Below the pieces are notes generated by a model. That model saw only the letters and a program-made list of their open reading frames with translations, had not been told where the DNA came from and searched no databases. A DNA stretch of 64,000 nucleotides from Bacillota bacterium (GTDB taxonomy: Bacteria; Bacillota; Dehalobacteriia; UBA4068; UBA4997), in NCBI GenBank assembly GCA_017397935.1, contig JAFQHN010000017.1, positions 18,414 through 82,413 of the forward strand, in the 5' to 3' direction. Made by a program: the position numbers and the translations under genes. Shown piece after piece: positions 1 to 9,916 of the stretch. Position 1 is the first letter of the stretch. Each line of letters opens with the position of its first letter.

Positions 1-197
1 GTGAAATATTCCACAAGTTTTTCATTTTTGGCACTATCCGTATAGGAGAAAGTAGTAAGCGGACCACCATTCCATGCAACTGTAATTTTCTCAATGTTAT
101 CCGGCAAGGTGATAACTACGCTCTTGCCCTTTGCGCCGCAGCCAACTAAATTAAACACGCATACCAAAGCCAAAACTACTGCTATCAACTTCTTCAC
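1..197 (-). CDS. Lipoprotein, N-terminal part (runs off the left edge)
   Basis: A GTG start at 197 lies behind an AGGAGGTGC ribosome binding site and opens a frame that continues through position 1, so only about 65 residues are visible. The N-terminus is a lipoprotein signal: KK, then a hydrophobic run, then a lipobox ending in LVGC at about residue 20, so the mature protein should be lipid-anchored outside the membrane. The visible mature part (start GAKGKSVVITLPDNIEK) matches no domain I recognise. Function unknown; lipoprotein assignment is from the signal only. Confidence 0.75.
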   Translation of the reverse strand, partial: MKKLIAVVLALVCVFNLVGCGAKGKSVVITLPDNIEKITVAWNGGPLTTFSYTDSAKNEKLVEYF

Positions 198-305
198 ACA
201 AGCACCTCCTGCATAGTTATACATTCTTATTTATTCAGGCAAACGGTCGCATAGTGAAACTACGCAGCAAAATATGATAAAGTAAACTGAAAGATAAGCA
301 AACAT

Positions 306-710
306 TTAGCGGCATAAGTTTTCCGGTCTTCTGCCGATTCCATTTTTTTGTTCTTCTAATTGAAGTTTCAATATGTTTGCCAAATTGGAATAATTGTATT
401 TTGAAGAAAGCTGTATTCCATATTCCAATAATTTAATTGCGATTTCCAATGGTAATTCATCTGAATTATGAACCGCCCACCATGGAAACACCTTGCAGCA
501 ATTATCCTTTTCTGCTATCAGAAACATATAACCAATCAATTTATCATCCCGAAACACAAAGAGATATTGCGGAAGTGTTCCTGCCTGAGATTTTTCCATT
601 TCCTTTTTCATTGTTTCTTGTTCGGTACAAAAACCGATTTGCAGCAGCTGTTCCAATACAATATCTTTCATTTCATTCGGTATGTCTCGGTAATTGCAAA
701 TATTTATCAT
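306..710 (-). CDS. Probable GNAT-family acetyltransferase-like protein
   Basis: A 134-residue protein. The track QYLFVFRDDKLIGYMFLIAE looks like the strand pair in the core of GNAT acyltransferases, where a displayed value is followed by a glycine and the next strand. The acetyl-CoA pyrophosphate loop (Q/RxxGxG/A) is not obvious, so the enzyme may be divergent or inactive. I chose the ATG at 710 because GAGGTG lies 8 nt upstream; the in-frame GTG at 716 is too close to that site. Base composition is more A+T-rich than the radC region beside it, which could mean recent acquisition. Substrate unknown. Confidence 0.6.
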   Translation of the reverse strand: MINICNYRDIPNEMKDIVLEQLLQIGFCTEQETMKKEMEKSQAGTLPQYLFVFRDDKLIGYMFLIAEKDNCCKVFPWWAVHNSDELPLEIAIKLLEYGIQLSSKYNYSNLANILKLQLEEQKNGIGRRPENLCR

Positions 711-769
711 TGACACCGCACCTCATTTGTCAAATGTGAATTTGTTGAGCAGTTGCTATATGTTAATAT

Positions 770-811
770 ACATCCCTCTGTCATTTCGATAAAGGAGGTT
801 GTTTCTTATAT
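770..811. repeat. Copy of an imperfect dispersed palindromic repeat
   Basis: The stretch containing GTCATTTCGATAAAGGAGG and TTGTTT resembles, at roughly four of five positions, the reverse complement of 52115-52157. In the second copy the segment can fold (CTCC and TTCG against CGGA and GGAG with one mismatch). Two partly matching copies far apart suggest a small non-coding repeat family. Support is by eye only. Confidence 0.35.
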
Positions 812-867
812 AAATCAGTCCAACAGGCAAAAAAGAAACTCAGCAGCTTCTGTCTTATTCTCACATA

Positions 868-1653
868 TTATCGGCCCTCTCGCCGCAAATTTTCTTGCAG
901 CAGCGTCATATAACCACGCTCGGCAAAGCTGCAATATGTATCACCGCAAACTATCAAATGGTCCACCAGCTTTACATTCACATCAGCCAAAGACCGCATA
1001 CAACGCCTGGTCATCTCAAAATCCTCAACACTCACCTTAGTGCGCCCACCGGGGTGATTATGCGCCAGCACCACGTTGCGGGCCTTCTGCGTCAACGCCG
1101 TCCGCACCACATCCTGCACCGATATTGCCACGCTGCCAATATCACCTTCGCCCAGCCGCACACTGTTCAGCAGCTGCATACCGGCATTCAGGCAGATAAG
1201 ATACACCACTTCGTTTTTCTCGCCCACAAACAGCTCGCAGACATACTCACCAAAAGCCTCCACCGAGCCAAAGATCAGCTTATCCCGGTTTTTGTCCTGC
1301 TTAAACCTGCCAAACATCTTGGGCATCACGCTCAGCATAAAGGCGGTATTCTCACCAACGCCGTTTACTTGCAGCAAATCCTCATAATCCGCCTCCAACA
1401 CCCTGGAAAGCGAGCCGAAGTGTCTAATCAGATTATGCGCCAGAGCATTGGTATCACCGCGCGGCAGGCCAAAATACAGCAGCACCTCCAATACCTCATG
1501 GTCGGCCAGGCTGTCCACTCCGTATTGCAGCACCCGCTGCTTCATGCGCTGGCGGTGACCGATGTGCAAACTGCCGTCAGCCGATTTTGCTTGGGTTTTC
1601 TGCTTTGCTCCCGATTTTTCACTCGGCATTTCAATCGGCTTTTTCGTCATCAT
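868..1653 (-). CDS. radC: RadC/JAB-domain protein
   Basis: About 261 residues, usual for RadC. An N-terminal helical region (HRQRMKQR, then a helix-hairpin-helix-like stretch with VNGVGENTAF) precedes a JAB1/MPN metalloprotease-like domain. The metal motif is complete: a glutamate in GEGDIG, then HNHPGG and the aspartate in SVEDF, matching the JAMM pattern HxH-x10-D. RadC proteins are widespread and were named for DNA repair, but their substrate is unsettled. The start is one of two adjacent ATGs (1653 or 1650); an in-frame GTG lies just upstream. It begins 30 nt after the LCP gene on the same strand and is probably its operon partner. Confidence 0.9.
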   Translation of the reverse strand: MMTKKPIEMPSEKSGAKQKTQAKSADGSLHIGHRQRMKQRVLQYGVDSLADHEVLEVLLYFGLPRGDTNALAHNLIRHFGSLSRVLEADYEDLLQVNGVGENTAFMLSVMPKMFGRFKQDKNRDKLIFGSVEAFGEYVCELFVGEKNEVVYLICLNAGMQLLNSVRLGEGDIGSVAISVQDVVRTALTQKARNVVLAHNHPGGRTKVSVEDFEMTRRCMRSLADVNVKLVDHLIVCGDTYCSFAERGYMTLLQENLRREGR

Positions 1654-1683
1654 CACACCGCCCTGCTTAAAAATTTGCTGCGA

Positions 1684-3174
1684 TTATTTCGCCAGATATT
1701 CCGCCACATAGCCGGTCACGCCGCCGGTCTGTATACGATACCAACCGTTCTCCTTGCCCAGCTTGCTCACCACATCGCCATCCTTCACCGAGGCGATGAT
1801 TGCATAATCCAACCCCGGGCCGGAGCGCACATTTACCGATTTGGCCGTGATAGTTAAATTCCCGGCAGCAGTCGGCTCCGCCTTGGCAGGCACATCAGAT
1901 ACCTCAGGTTCAAGCGGCTCCTCCGGTACTACCTCAGGCATCACCTCAGGCACCACCACAGCCTCATCCTCATCTGTATTACCGTCCTCATCAGCAGTCG
2001 GCTCGTCTGCTTCACCGGTCATATCATCGTCCACCAAACCGCCCACCGGCTTATCCGTGGGCACATAACCGCTGTTATCTTCAATATTATCTTCGGCATT
2101 ATCACCGGTATTTTCATCAGTTGTTTCGCCGTCAGTAATCTCTTTATCCTCCGGTAATTCCTGCACCGGCTCATCATCAACAGGCTCGTCCACCGGCTTT
2201 TCCGGCAAATTCACCGGCTTAAATCCGGGCTTTTTGGTCAAATCAGCATCGGGCAAATCATCCGGCTCGGCATAAAACACACGCAGCACCGCATCCTGCA
2301 CCGCCGCCTCATCCAAAATCCAATAACTGCCGCCGTTGATAGTCTGCGGCGCACCCTGCAAAGTTTCCATCGCAAAGGCCGTATCCAAATCAACACCCTT
2401 ATAGTTATCCACCAGCGCCGCCAGCTGCATATAACTCAAATCGGTATCCACCATATCCAGCAGCGCGGTCATCACCTGCGGCAGCTTGCTGACATCCTCC
2501 ATGCTGATAATGCGATTATAAACCGCCTTCAAAAAAATCTGCTGACGCTCGGCACGGGCAATATCCCCACCCGCGTCATAGCGGTAACGCACAAAACCCA
2601 GGGCCTGCTGTGCATCCAACAGCTGATACCCCGGCTCCAAATCAATATCACCGTACCAGGTATGCGTGTGCATCTTCTTCGGCACATCAATATAAACGCC
2701 GCCCAGCAGCTCCACAATATCCTCAAAACCGCTGAAATTGGTCACCGCATAATAATCAATCGGCACACCCAGCAGGTTACTCACCGTTTCCTTGGTCAGC
2801 TCAATGCCGCCGTATGCGTAAGAATGGTTGATTTTGTCCGGATTGCGCCGCCCGGGGATCTCCACCCGGCTGTCACGCGGAATAGAAACCACATTCACGC
2901 GGTCATTCTGCAAATCCACATTAAACACCATAATGCTGTCAGCGCGGCCATTGCCTTTTTCATCAGCATCGGTGCCCACCACCAGCACATTCATGCGCTC
3001 CTCGGTGTATTCATCCTCCTGCCGGTCAGGCACCACATCATCCAGCGCCTGCTCGGCCGTAAAATACATCGCCGCCACACCAACGCCCACCAGCACCGCC
3101 AACACCAGCAAAACTTTCAGCACCAGCCCGCCGATTTTCCGCTTGGGCTGTTCTGCCTCCTGCTTCTTGCTCAT
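1684..3174 (-). CDS. LCP (LytR-CpsA-Psr) cell-wall glycopolymer ligase with C-terminal SH3 domain
   Basis: A 496-residue membrane-anchored enzyme of the LCP family, which transfers undecaprenyl-linked teichoic acid or capsule glycans to peptidoglycan outside the cell. A cytoplasmic head (SKKQEAEQPKRK) is followed by one membrane helix at about residues 15-35. The LCP catalytic domain spans roughly 60-310, with the conserved VVGTDA, RADSIMVF, SIPRDSRV, the KINHSYAYGG strand and arginines in FVRYRYDAGGDIARAERQQ. A 100-residue linker rich in Asp, Glu, Pro and Thr follows. A bacterial SH3 domain (about 437-496, KSVNVRSGPGLDY) should bind peptidoglycan. RBS GGAGG lies 8 nt before the ATG. Which polymer it attaches cannot be read from here. 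Confidence 0.9.
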   Translation of the reverse strand: MSKKQEAEQPKRKIGGLVLKVLLVLAVLVGVGVAAMYFTAEQALDDVVPDRQEDEYTEERMNVLVVGTDADEKGNGRADSIMVFNVDLQNDRVNVVSIPRDSRVEIPGRRNPDKINHSYAYGGIELTKETVSNLLGVPIDYYAVTNFSGFEDIVELLGGVYIDVPKKMHTHTWYGDIDLEPGYQLLDAQQALGFVRYRYDAGGDIARAERQQIFLKAVYNRIISMEDVSKLPQVMTALLDMVDTDLSYMQLAALVDNYKGVDLDTAFAMETLQGAPQTINGGSYWILDEAAVQDAVLRVFYAEPDDLPDADLTKKPGFKPVNLPEKPVDEPVDDEPVQELPEDKEITDGETTDENTGDNAEDNIEDNSGYVPTDKPVGGLVDDDMTGEADEPTADEDGNTDEDEAVVVPEVMPEVVPEEPLEPEVSDVPAKAEPTAAGNLTITAKSVNVRSGPGLDYAIIASVKDGDVVSKLGKENGWYRIQTGGVTGYVAEYLAK

Positions 3175-3204
3175 AGCACCATCCTCCTCACAAAAAATAC
3201 TATC

Positions 3205-3271
3205 ACTAAATTATTATCATAACCAAATTATTTCTGCCGCTAAATTATTATTTTCACCAAATTATTATTTT
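3205..3271. repeat. Four AAATTATT repeats upstream of the LCP gene
   Basis: The motif (C/T)AAATTATT(A) recurs four times in about 65 bp just upstream of the LCP gene. Spacing is about 16-18 bp. The stretch is strongly A+T-rich and probably holds the LCP-radC promoter. No specific function can be shown. Confidence 0.45.
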
Positions 3272-3385
3272 TTCTGCACATTCCTGATAATTTTTTGCAC
3301 ATTAAAACCCATTTTAGCGTCTACATTATAGCACACTCATCCACTGTTTACAATCCATTTAGCCGCTTATCCCATACACCCGGCC

Positions 3386-3425
3386 ACAAATAAAAGCAAG
3401 GGCAGCCATAATCAGCCACCCTTGC
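3386..3425 (-). terminator. Rho-independent terminator after guaB / small GGADGPT gene
   Basis: On the minus strand GCAAGGG pairs with CCCTTGC, extended by wobble pairs to about 12 bp, and is followed by TTTTATTTG. It lies 28 nt past the small gene at 3453-3638 and would end the guaB transcript. Confidence 0.7.
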
Positions 3426-3452
3426 CCAAAACTCACTTAAATCATGCCGGCT

Positions 3453-3638
3453 TTAATCCCGATTGCGGCATACCAGCCAAGCCACCAGACCAATCACCGA
3501 CACCAATACCACGCCGCCCACAACGAACAGCATCATCGGAAAACTGCCGCCCAGAAAACCGGTCACAAAAACACTTGTCGGCCCGTCAGCCCCGCCGATA
3601 ACCCCAACGGCTGCTGCATTATTCCCCAATACACTCAT
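3453..3638 (-). CDS. Small one-helix membrane protein with a decarboxylase-beta GGADGPT motif
   Basis: A 61-residue protein whose first half reads AVGVIGGADGPTSVFVTG and whose second half is a single hydrophobic helix ending in a short basic tail (CRNRD). The motif IGGADGPT is the signature found in beta subunits of Na+-translocating decarboxylases (oxaloacetate, glutaconyl-CoA and methylmalonyl-CoA types), which are normally membrane proteins of 350 residues or more. Nothing else of that subunit is present. It has its own RBS (GAGGAG, 8 nt before ATG) and sits between guaB and a terminator, so it looks like a real small gene rather than debris. Function unknown. Confidence 0.6.
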   Translation of the reverse strand: MSVLGNNAAAVGVIGGADGPTSVFVTGFLGGSFPMMLFVVGGVVLVSVIGLVAWLVCRNRD

Positions 3639-3670
3639 CACAAATTCTCCTCAACATCAATCAACAAACA

Positions 3671-5134
<1,464 letters not shown>

Positions 5135-5177
5135 CTAAATTATTTGCAGACTTCGCACTATTCTTCATATTTACTCT

Positions 5178-5206
5178 ATTTTACTCTTATTTTGTCTGCT
5201 TGTCCA
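5178..5206 (-). promoter_or_regulatory. Predicted sigma-A promoter for guaB
   Basis: Read on the minus strand: TGGACA, a 17-bp spacer, TAAAAT, about 55 nt before the guaB start codon. No purine riboswitch fold was seen in the short leader. Confidence 0.5.
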
Positions 5207-5261
5207 GCAAATTTTAGCCATTTTCTCAGAAAATCTTATTTCTCTGCCGCCTCGCCATAAC

Positions 5262-5296
5262 AATAAAAAACCCTGCGGCAAAACAACCGCAGAGTA
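5262..5296 (-). terminator. Rho-independent terminator after the coiled-coil gene
   Basis: Minus strand: ACTCTGCGG pairs with CCGCAGGGT (one G-T pair), followed by TTTTTATT. It lies about 55 nt past the stop of the gene at 5351-5674 and separates it from guaB. Confidence 0.85.
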
Positions 5297-5350
5297 TATT
5301 TTTTAAGCACCCCACAAAAGGCGTTAAACCCCAATAAGGTACAAAATATC

Positions 5351-5674
5351 TTAAATTTCCTGCTCGCACTGATGCAGCATACGCACCAGCCGCACATTTC
5401 CCTCCCAGGCGCTGCGGGCCAGCAGAGAGTTTTGTCGGCGCAGGCGCTCATTCTCCCGCCGCAAGTTTCCCAGCTCCACCTGCTTATCCTGCTCGGCCTG
5501 CTCCAAAATTCGCATCAGCACCCGCCGTGATAACCGCATCTGCTCCAATCTCTCCTCCAAGGCCTCCACCCGCTGCTGCAAAAGCTGCTCGGCCAGAGAG
5601 CGTTTGGTTTCCCCGCCAAAACAGGGCAGCAGCGTCAATTCCTTATCATCGCCCACCCGTTGTCTTTCCGCCAA
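5351..5674 (-). CDS. Small coiled-coil protein of unknown function
   Basis: 107 residues, charged and almost entirely helical. Long heptad-like stretches (LLQQRVEALEERLEQM, LGNLRRENERLRRQNS) predict a coiled coil from about residue 28 to 85. No signal peptide or membrane helix. Translation should start at TTG 5674: GGGAGG lies 8 nt upstream and no ATG is as well placed. It is bounded by a terminator downstream and the PHP gene upstream. Size and composition recall ZapA/ZapB-type or DivIVA-like helpers, but no diagnostic motif supports either. Confidence 0.55.
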   Translation of the reverse strand: MAERQRVGDDKELTLLPCFGGETKRSLAEQLLQQRVEALEERLEQMRLSRRVLMRILEQAEQDKQVELGNLRRENERLRRQNSLLARSAWEGNVRLVRMLHQCEQEI

Positions 5675-5791
5675 AATTTTTGCCTCCCTTTTTCGGTTTG
5701 GCTTATTATATGCAAATCACCCGTTTTTTATAGCAAAAGGCAGCGACCATGCCGCTGCCAAATTCCGCCAATATTTTTCTCATTTTACTTG

Positions 5792-6667
5792 TTAGTTCCC
5801 GTTCAGCAACTCATAAGGATCGGGGAGATTTTTTAACGCCCACTTGCGCCGCCGATACCAAAGCTCAGCCAGCTCAGCCCCGGTGGCAAAATGTCCGCCC
5901 AAACCGCCGGTGTGGCAATCAGAGCCGCCGCTTACCGCCAGACCATACTCTGCCGCCAGCCGCCGATAATGCTGTTCGGTCTGCCCGTCGTGGTCGGGGT
6001 GAGCACACTCCATGGCATCCACGCCCACCGCCGCCAGCAGGGGGATAATCCGGTCATCGCCCACCTGCACCGGGTGAGCCAGCACCGCCAACGCCCCGTT
6101 CTCATGCAGCAGCCGCACCGCCTCCTCCGCCGAAAGTTTCAGCCGCGGCACATAGGCAGGCCGCCCCGGAGAAAGCCACCTGGCAAAAACCTCATCATTG
6201 TCCGCCGCATAACCGGCCTCCACCAGCTTCCGCGCAATCAAGCCCCGGCCAAGAGAACCCTGCTCAGCATAATCCGCCAGCCAGTCATCGCCCAGCGGCA
6301 TACCCAACTCAGCCAGCTTAGCCAGAATTTTGGCTCCGCGCTGCCGCCGATGCGCCTGCATCTCCTGCAATCTCTGCGGCAGTTCTCCGCGCAGCGGGTC
6401 CACTCCCAAACCCAGAATATGCACCTCATGCGCACGGCCGTCAATTTCCGCCTCACAGCTCAGCTCCACACCGAAAATCACGCTGATGGGCAGCTTTTTC
6501 GCCGCCTCAGCCGCCTCAGATAAGCCATCAAAGGTGTCATGGTCGGTTATCGCCAACCCGCCAAGGCCGATTTCCGCCGCCTGCCTCACCAGTTCCGTCG
6601 GTGTAAATGCTCCATCCGACGCGGTGGTGTGATTATGCAGATCATAGTGTTTAACAGGCTCTTTCAT
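5792..6667 (-). CDS. PHP-domain metal-dependent phosphoesterase
   Basis: About 291 residues. The polymerase-and-histidinol-phosphatase (PHP) fold is shown by its metal motifs: YDLHNHTTASDG at the N-terminus, ITDHDTFDG at about residue 45, GVELS, the His in LAHPVQ, and SGSDCHTGG near the end. The arrangement fits the YciV/RNase AM and 3',5'-nucleotide phosphatase group, which trims 5' ends of RNA or hydrolyses pAp; the exact substrate is not decidable here. I take the ATG at 6667, with GGGGG upstream, over the TTG at 6682. It lies 21 nt after the symporter gene on the same strand. Confidence 0.85.
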   Translation of the reverse strand: MKEPVKHYDLHNHTTASDGAFTPTELVRQAAEIGLGGLAITDHDTFDGLSEAAEAAKKLPISVIFGVELSCEAEIDGRAHEVHILGLGVDPLRGELPQRLQEMQAHRRQRGAKILAKLAELGMPLGDDWLADYAEQGSLGRGLIARKLVEAGYAADNDEVFARWLSPGRPAYVPRLKLSAEEAVRLLHENGALAVLAHPVQVGDDRIIPLLAAVGVDAMECAHPDHDGQTEQHYRRLAAEYGLAVSGGSDCHTGGLGGHFATGAELAELWYRRRKWALKNLPDPYELLNGN

Positions 6668-6688
6668 TATCAAAGCCCCCAAAATCGT

Positions 6689-8113
6689 TTAGCCTCTCTT
6701 GGCAAAATACTCTCTGGTCAGCTTAACCACCGTACCGGAGAGCAGGAACAGACCAATCAGGTTGGGGATCGCCATCAAACCGTTAAAGGTCTCGGCAATA
6801 CTCCACAGCAGGCCCAAATCCATCGTCGCACCGGGGATGGTCACCAGCACATACAGCGCCATAAACGGCTTGATTGCCTTTTCTTTCAGCAAAAATTCCA
6901 CACAGCGACTGCCATACAGACCCCAACCCAAAATGGTGGAAAAAGCAAAGCAGCACATAGCCAGCGCCATAAAAATGCTTACCCAACTGCCATAAACTTC
7001 AACAAAACCGTTCATGGTCAGCTCGGCACCGGCCGCCTGCCCATAAACCACGGGTGTGCCGCTGCACAAAATCACCAGCGCGGTCAGCGTACAAACAATG
7101 ATCGTATCGGCAAAAACCTCAAAGATACCAAACAGGCCCTGCTGCACAGGAACCTTCTCATCTGCGCAGGCATGGGCAATAGAGCCGGTACCAAGGCCTG
7201 CCTCGTTGGAGAAAATACCACGGGCCACACCCTTTTGCAGACACAAAAAGCTGCTGCCCACCACGCCGCCGGTCACCGCAGCGGGATTAAATGCGCCGTA
7301 GAAAATCTGATAAAACACATTGGGGATATTCTCAAAGTTGATAATCAACACGCCCACGCTCATACCCAGATACAGCAGCACCATAAACGGCACCAGCTTC
7401 TCGGCCACCTGGCCAATACGCTTAACGCCGCCAAACAGCACCGCACCCACCAGCGCCGCAATAATCAGACCCAGCACCAGATTAACCGTGCCGGTGCTCT
7501 CAGGCGTAATTACATTATAACTCAACAGCGCCGTATCAATAGCCGAAACAATGGTGTTGGTTTGGGTGGCGTTGCCGGTACCGAAAACCGCCAGCGTGCC
7601 AAACAGGGCAAACAGCGCCGCCAGCCAATGCCAGTTTTTGCCCAGGCCGTTCTTGATGTAATACATCGGGCCGCCCACCACTTCGCCGCGAGCGTTGCGC
7701 TCACGGAAGTGCACAGCCAAGGTCACCTCAGAGAATTTGGTACACATACCCAGCAGAGCCGACATCCACATCCAGAACACCGCACCGGGGCCGCCAATGG
7801 CAATCGCACCCGCCACACCGGCAATATTACCCGTGCCCACCGTGCCGGCCAGCGCCGTACACACCGCCTGAAAAGGCGTAATGGTGCCGTCCGCCGCCTG
7901 TTCACGCCTAAAAGCCTTGCCCACCGTCTGCCGAATGGCAAACACAAACCGCCGAAACTGCACAAACCCCGTGCGGAACGAAAGCAGCAAACCCACACCG
8001 ATAATGCAGGTGATCGCCGGCAAACCCCACACAAAGCCGTTTACCTTAGAGTTGATCTCCGTTATCCAATACATCATCAGATCCATAAATTCCATTGATT
8101 CCATCGATTCCAT
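6689..8113 (-). CDS. Alanine/glycine:cation symporter (AGCS family)
   Basis: A 474-residue inner-membrane transporter importing alanine or glycine with Na+ or H+. About 11 hydrophobic helices are visible, starting at VWGLPAITCIIGVGLLLSF. Family signatures include GTVGTGNIAGVAGAIAIGGPG, GAVFWMWMSALLGM and SNEAGLGTGSIAHA. The first ATG (8113) follows GAGG by 8 nt. The start is odd: ATGGAATCGATGGAATCAATG puts several in-frame ATGs in a row (MESMESMEF). No glycine riboswitch was recognised in the roughly 300-nt upstream region. Confidence 0.93.
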   Translation of the reverse strand: MESMESMEFMDLMMYWITEINSKVNGFVWGLPAITCIIGVGLLLSFRTGFVQFRRFVFAIRQTVGKAFRREQAADGTITPFQAVCTALAGTVGTGNIAGVAGAIAIGGPGAVFWMWMSALLGMCTKFSEVTLAVHFRERNARGEVVGGPMYYIKNGLGKNWHWLAALFALFGTLAVFGTGNATQTNTIVSAIDTALLSYNVITPESTGTVNLVLGLIIAALVGAVLFGGVKRIGQVAEKLVPFMVLLYLGMSVGVLIINFENIPNVFYQIFYGAFNPAAVTGGVVGSSFLCLQKGVARGIFSNEAGLGTGSIAHACADEKVPVQQGLFGIFEVFADTIIVCTLTALVILCSGTPVVYGQAAGAELTMNGFVEVYGSWVSIFMALAMCCFAFSTILGWGLYGSRCVEFLLKEKAIKPFMALYVLVTIPGATMDLGLLWSIAETFNGLMAIPNLIGLFLLSGTVVKLTREYFAKRG

Positions 8114-8187
8114 CTTACTTACCTCATTTTCCTATAATTTAAGCCGCGGTTACGACATTTTCAACCTATTATAAAGACAGCATTATA

Positions 8188-8215
8188 ATAATACCATAAA
8201 TTTTGCATATTGTAA
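8188..8215 (-). promoter_or_regulatory. Predicted promoter for the AGCS symporter
   Basis: Minus strand: TTACAA, 16 bp, TATTAT, about 75 nt before the ATG. The rest of 8216-8370 is A+T-rich with nothing recognisable. Confidence 0.4.
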
Positions 8216-8373
8216 TGCCTCAACCGTAAAATCAAAGGTTTTACAGGCAAATCGCCATAAAACTCCGTAAATTTAATATAATTCACAACAAAACACATTA
8301 AAATATTCGGCATTATACATTTTTATACATAAATTATCCGGCCGCACAATGCAAAAACAGCCGCCTCTCACAG

Positions 8374-8440
8374 CCGTCCATATAAAAAGGTGCGGCTTTT
8401 ACAGCCTCCATATAAAAAAGTGCGGCCCTTACGGCCGCAC
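8374..8440. repeat. Tandem copy of a terminator-half sequence
   Basis: A segment of about 30 bp containing CCATATAAAAAGGTGCGGC is followed directly by a second copy containing CCATATAAAAAAGTGCGGC. The second copy forms the ymdB terminator; the first has lost one arm. It looks like a local duplication of a terminator. Confidence 0.6.
8408..8440 (-). terminator. Rho-independent terminator overlapping the ymdB stop codon
   Basis: Minus strand: GTGCGGCC, loop GTAAG, GGCCGCAC, then TTTTTTATATGG. The TAA stop codon of ymdB lies in the hairpin loop and its last codons form the 5' arm, so terminator and coding sequence are superimposed. Confidence 0.9.
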
Positions 8441-9226
8441 CAGTCTCTTAATCACTTCAATTTTTTTGGCTTTACCCTCAGCGGTAAATTCCAGCAAAGC
8501 GGCGTTCAGCTCCGCCTCACCCTCAGCCACACGGAAAGGTGTCGGTTTGCCGTTCAGGTAGCGTTCCACCACCGTTTCGGCCTCCACCCCCAAAATAGAA
8601 TCCAGCGGCCCCGTCATCCCAACGTCGGAGATATAAGCCGTGCCCCTGGGCAGCAGCTTGGCGTCATTGGTCTGCACGTGGGTATGCGTACCCCACACCG
8701 CCGTCACCCGTCCATCCAAAAACCGCCCCAGCGCCAGCTTCTCCGATGTTGTTTCGGCGTGGAAATCCACCAGCACAATCGGCGTTTGCTGCTTGATCTC
8801 CTTCAACAGCTCCTCCACCCTGCGAAAAGGGCAATCCAGCGCCGGCATATTCATATACACCCGCCCCAGCAGGTTGATTACGGCAATTTTCACATCACCG
8901 CACTTAAAAATCCGATACGCCTCGCCGGGTGTACCCTCAGGCAGGTTGGCCGGCCGACAAATCTTCTCCTCTTTTTCCAACAGGCTAAAAATATCACGGT
9001 TGCCCCAGATATGGTTGCCCAGCGTAATCGCATCCACACCCAAATCACGGTAAAACGCAAACCCCTGGCGGCTAAGCCCCTTGCCGTTGGTGGTATTCTC
9101 GCCGTTTACCACCGTAAAATCCACATCAAATTCCCATTGAAGCTCGGGCAGGGCCTTCTCCAAGGCCTCACGGCCGCAACGCCCCACCACATCGCCCACG
9201 ATAAGCGCCTTATAAGTTTTCTCCAC
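8429..9226 (-). CDS. ymdB: YmdB-family metallophosphoesterase (TIGR00282)
   Basis: A 265-residue cytosolic phosphoesterase of the family typified by Bacillus subtilis YmdB, which acts on 2',3'-cyclic nucleotides and influences sporulation and biofilm decisions. Metal ligands are visible in order: IVGDVVG, VVNGEN, TLGNHIWGNRD, VDFHAETTSEK and GTHTHVQTND. Start GTG at 9226; its RBS GAGG lies inside the last codons of ysxC, 8 nt upstream, so translation is probably coupled. The C-terminus overlaps the terminator at 8408-8440. Confidence 0.93.
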   Translation of the reverse strand: MEKTYKALIVGDVVGRCGREALEKALPELQWEFDVDFTVVNGENTTNGKGLSRQGFAFYRDLGVDAITLGNHIWGNRDIFSLLEKEEKICRPANLPEGTPGEAYRIFKCGDVKIAVINLLGRVYMNMPALDCPFRRVEELLKEIKQQTPIVLVDFHAETTSEKLALGRFLDGRVTAVWGTHTHVQTNDAKLLPRGTAYISDVGMTGPLDSILGVEAETVVERYLNGKPTPFRVAEGEAELNAALLEFTAEGKAKKIEVIKRLVRP

Positions 9227-9229
9227 GGC

Positions 9230-9892
9230 TTAAACCTCGTCATTCAGCACATCTTCTGCCACAGTCTGCGGCTGTTCAGGATTATTTTCATCATTATTAT
9301 TATCCTGCAAGGCCAGCAAATATTCCTCGATACGGCCCAACAAAACCTCTCGCCCGTCCCTGTTCACCGATGAAAACGGGATGATTTCGCTCTTCTTCGC
9401 CCCCAGCGCCTTGCTGATAACCGTCAGGTGCTTGTCCCGCGCGCCTCTGCTGATTTTATCGGCCTTGGTGGCCACCAGCAGCGTCGGTACATTGGCCGCC
9501 ATCAGCCAACTCCACATCTGCTTGTCCAGCTCGCTCGGCTCGTGCCGAATATCCACCAGCTGCAAAAACAGCGTCGGCCCCTTGTATCCGTGCAAAAACT
9601 GGTCGATCATAAACCGCCAGTTCTCGCGCTCCGATTTCGCCACCTTGGCAAAGCCGTAGCCCGGCAGGTCCACCAGATACCACGCATGGTCAATATCATA
9701 AAAGTTAATGGTGCGGGTTTTGCCCGGCTGGGCACTGGTGCGTGCCAGGTTGCGGCGGTTCAGCAGCGTGTTTATCAGCGAACTTTTGCCCACATTAGAC
9801 CGCCCGCAAAAAGTCACCGCCGGCAGCACCGCCTCAGGATACTGCGATGGCTTAACCGCCGTCAGCAGATAATCGGCTTTTTTTATTTGCAT
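9230..9892 (-). CDS. ysxC: Ribosome-biogenesis GTP-binding protein YsxC/EngB
   Basis: A 220-residue GTPase needed for large ribosomal subunit assembly. G-motifs: G1 [11 protein letters not shown]2 around the PGKTRT threonine, G3 DLPGYG, G4 TKAD. The C-terminal extension after about residue 195 is Asn/Asp/Glu-rich. It stands in the lon-ysxC arrangement known from Bacillota, 24 nt after lon. RBS GAGGAAG lies 5 nt before the ATG. Confidence 0.96.
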   Translation of the reverse strand: MQIKKADYLLTAVKPSQYPEAVLPAVTFCGRSNVGKSSLINTLLNRRNLARTSAQPGKTRTINFYDIDHAWYLVDLPGYGFAKVAKSERENWRFMIDQFLHGYKGPTLFLQLVDIRHEPSELDKQMWSWLMAANVPTLLVATKADKISRGARDKHLTVISKALGAKKSEIIPFSSVNRDGREVLLGRIEEYLLALQDNNNDENNPEQPQTVAEDVLNDEV

Positions 9893-9916
9893 AATTTCTT
9901 CCTCATATATTAAAAG

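Noticed and set aside
8114..8407. Glycine riboswitch before the AGCS symporter
   Set aside because: AGCS genes often have one, but the region is A+T-rich without the conserved glycine-aptamer cores.
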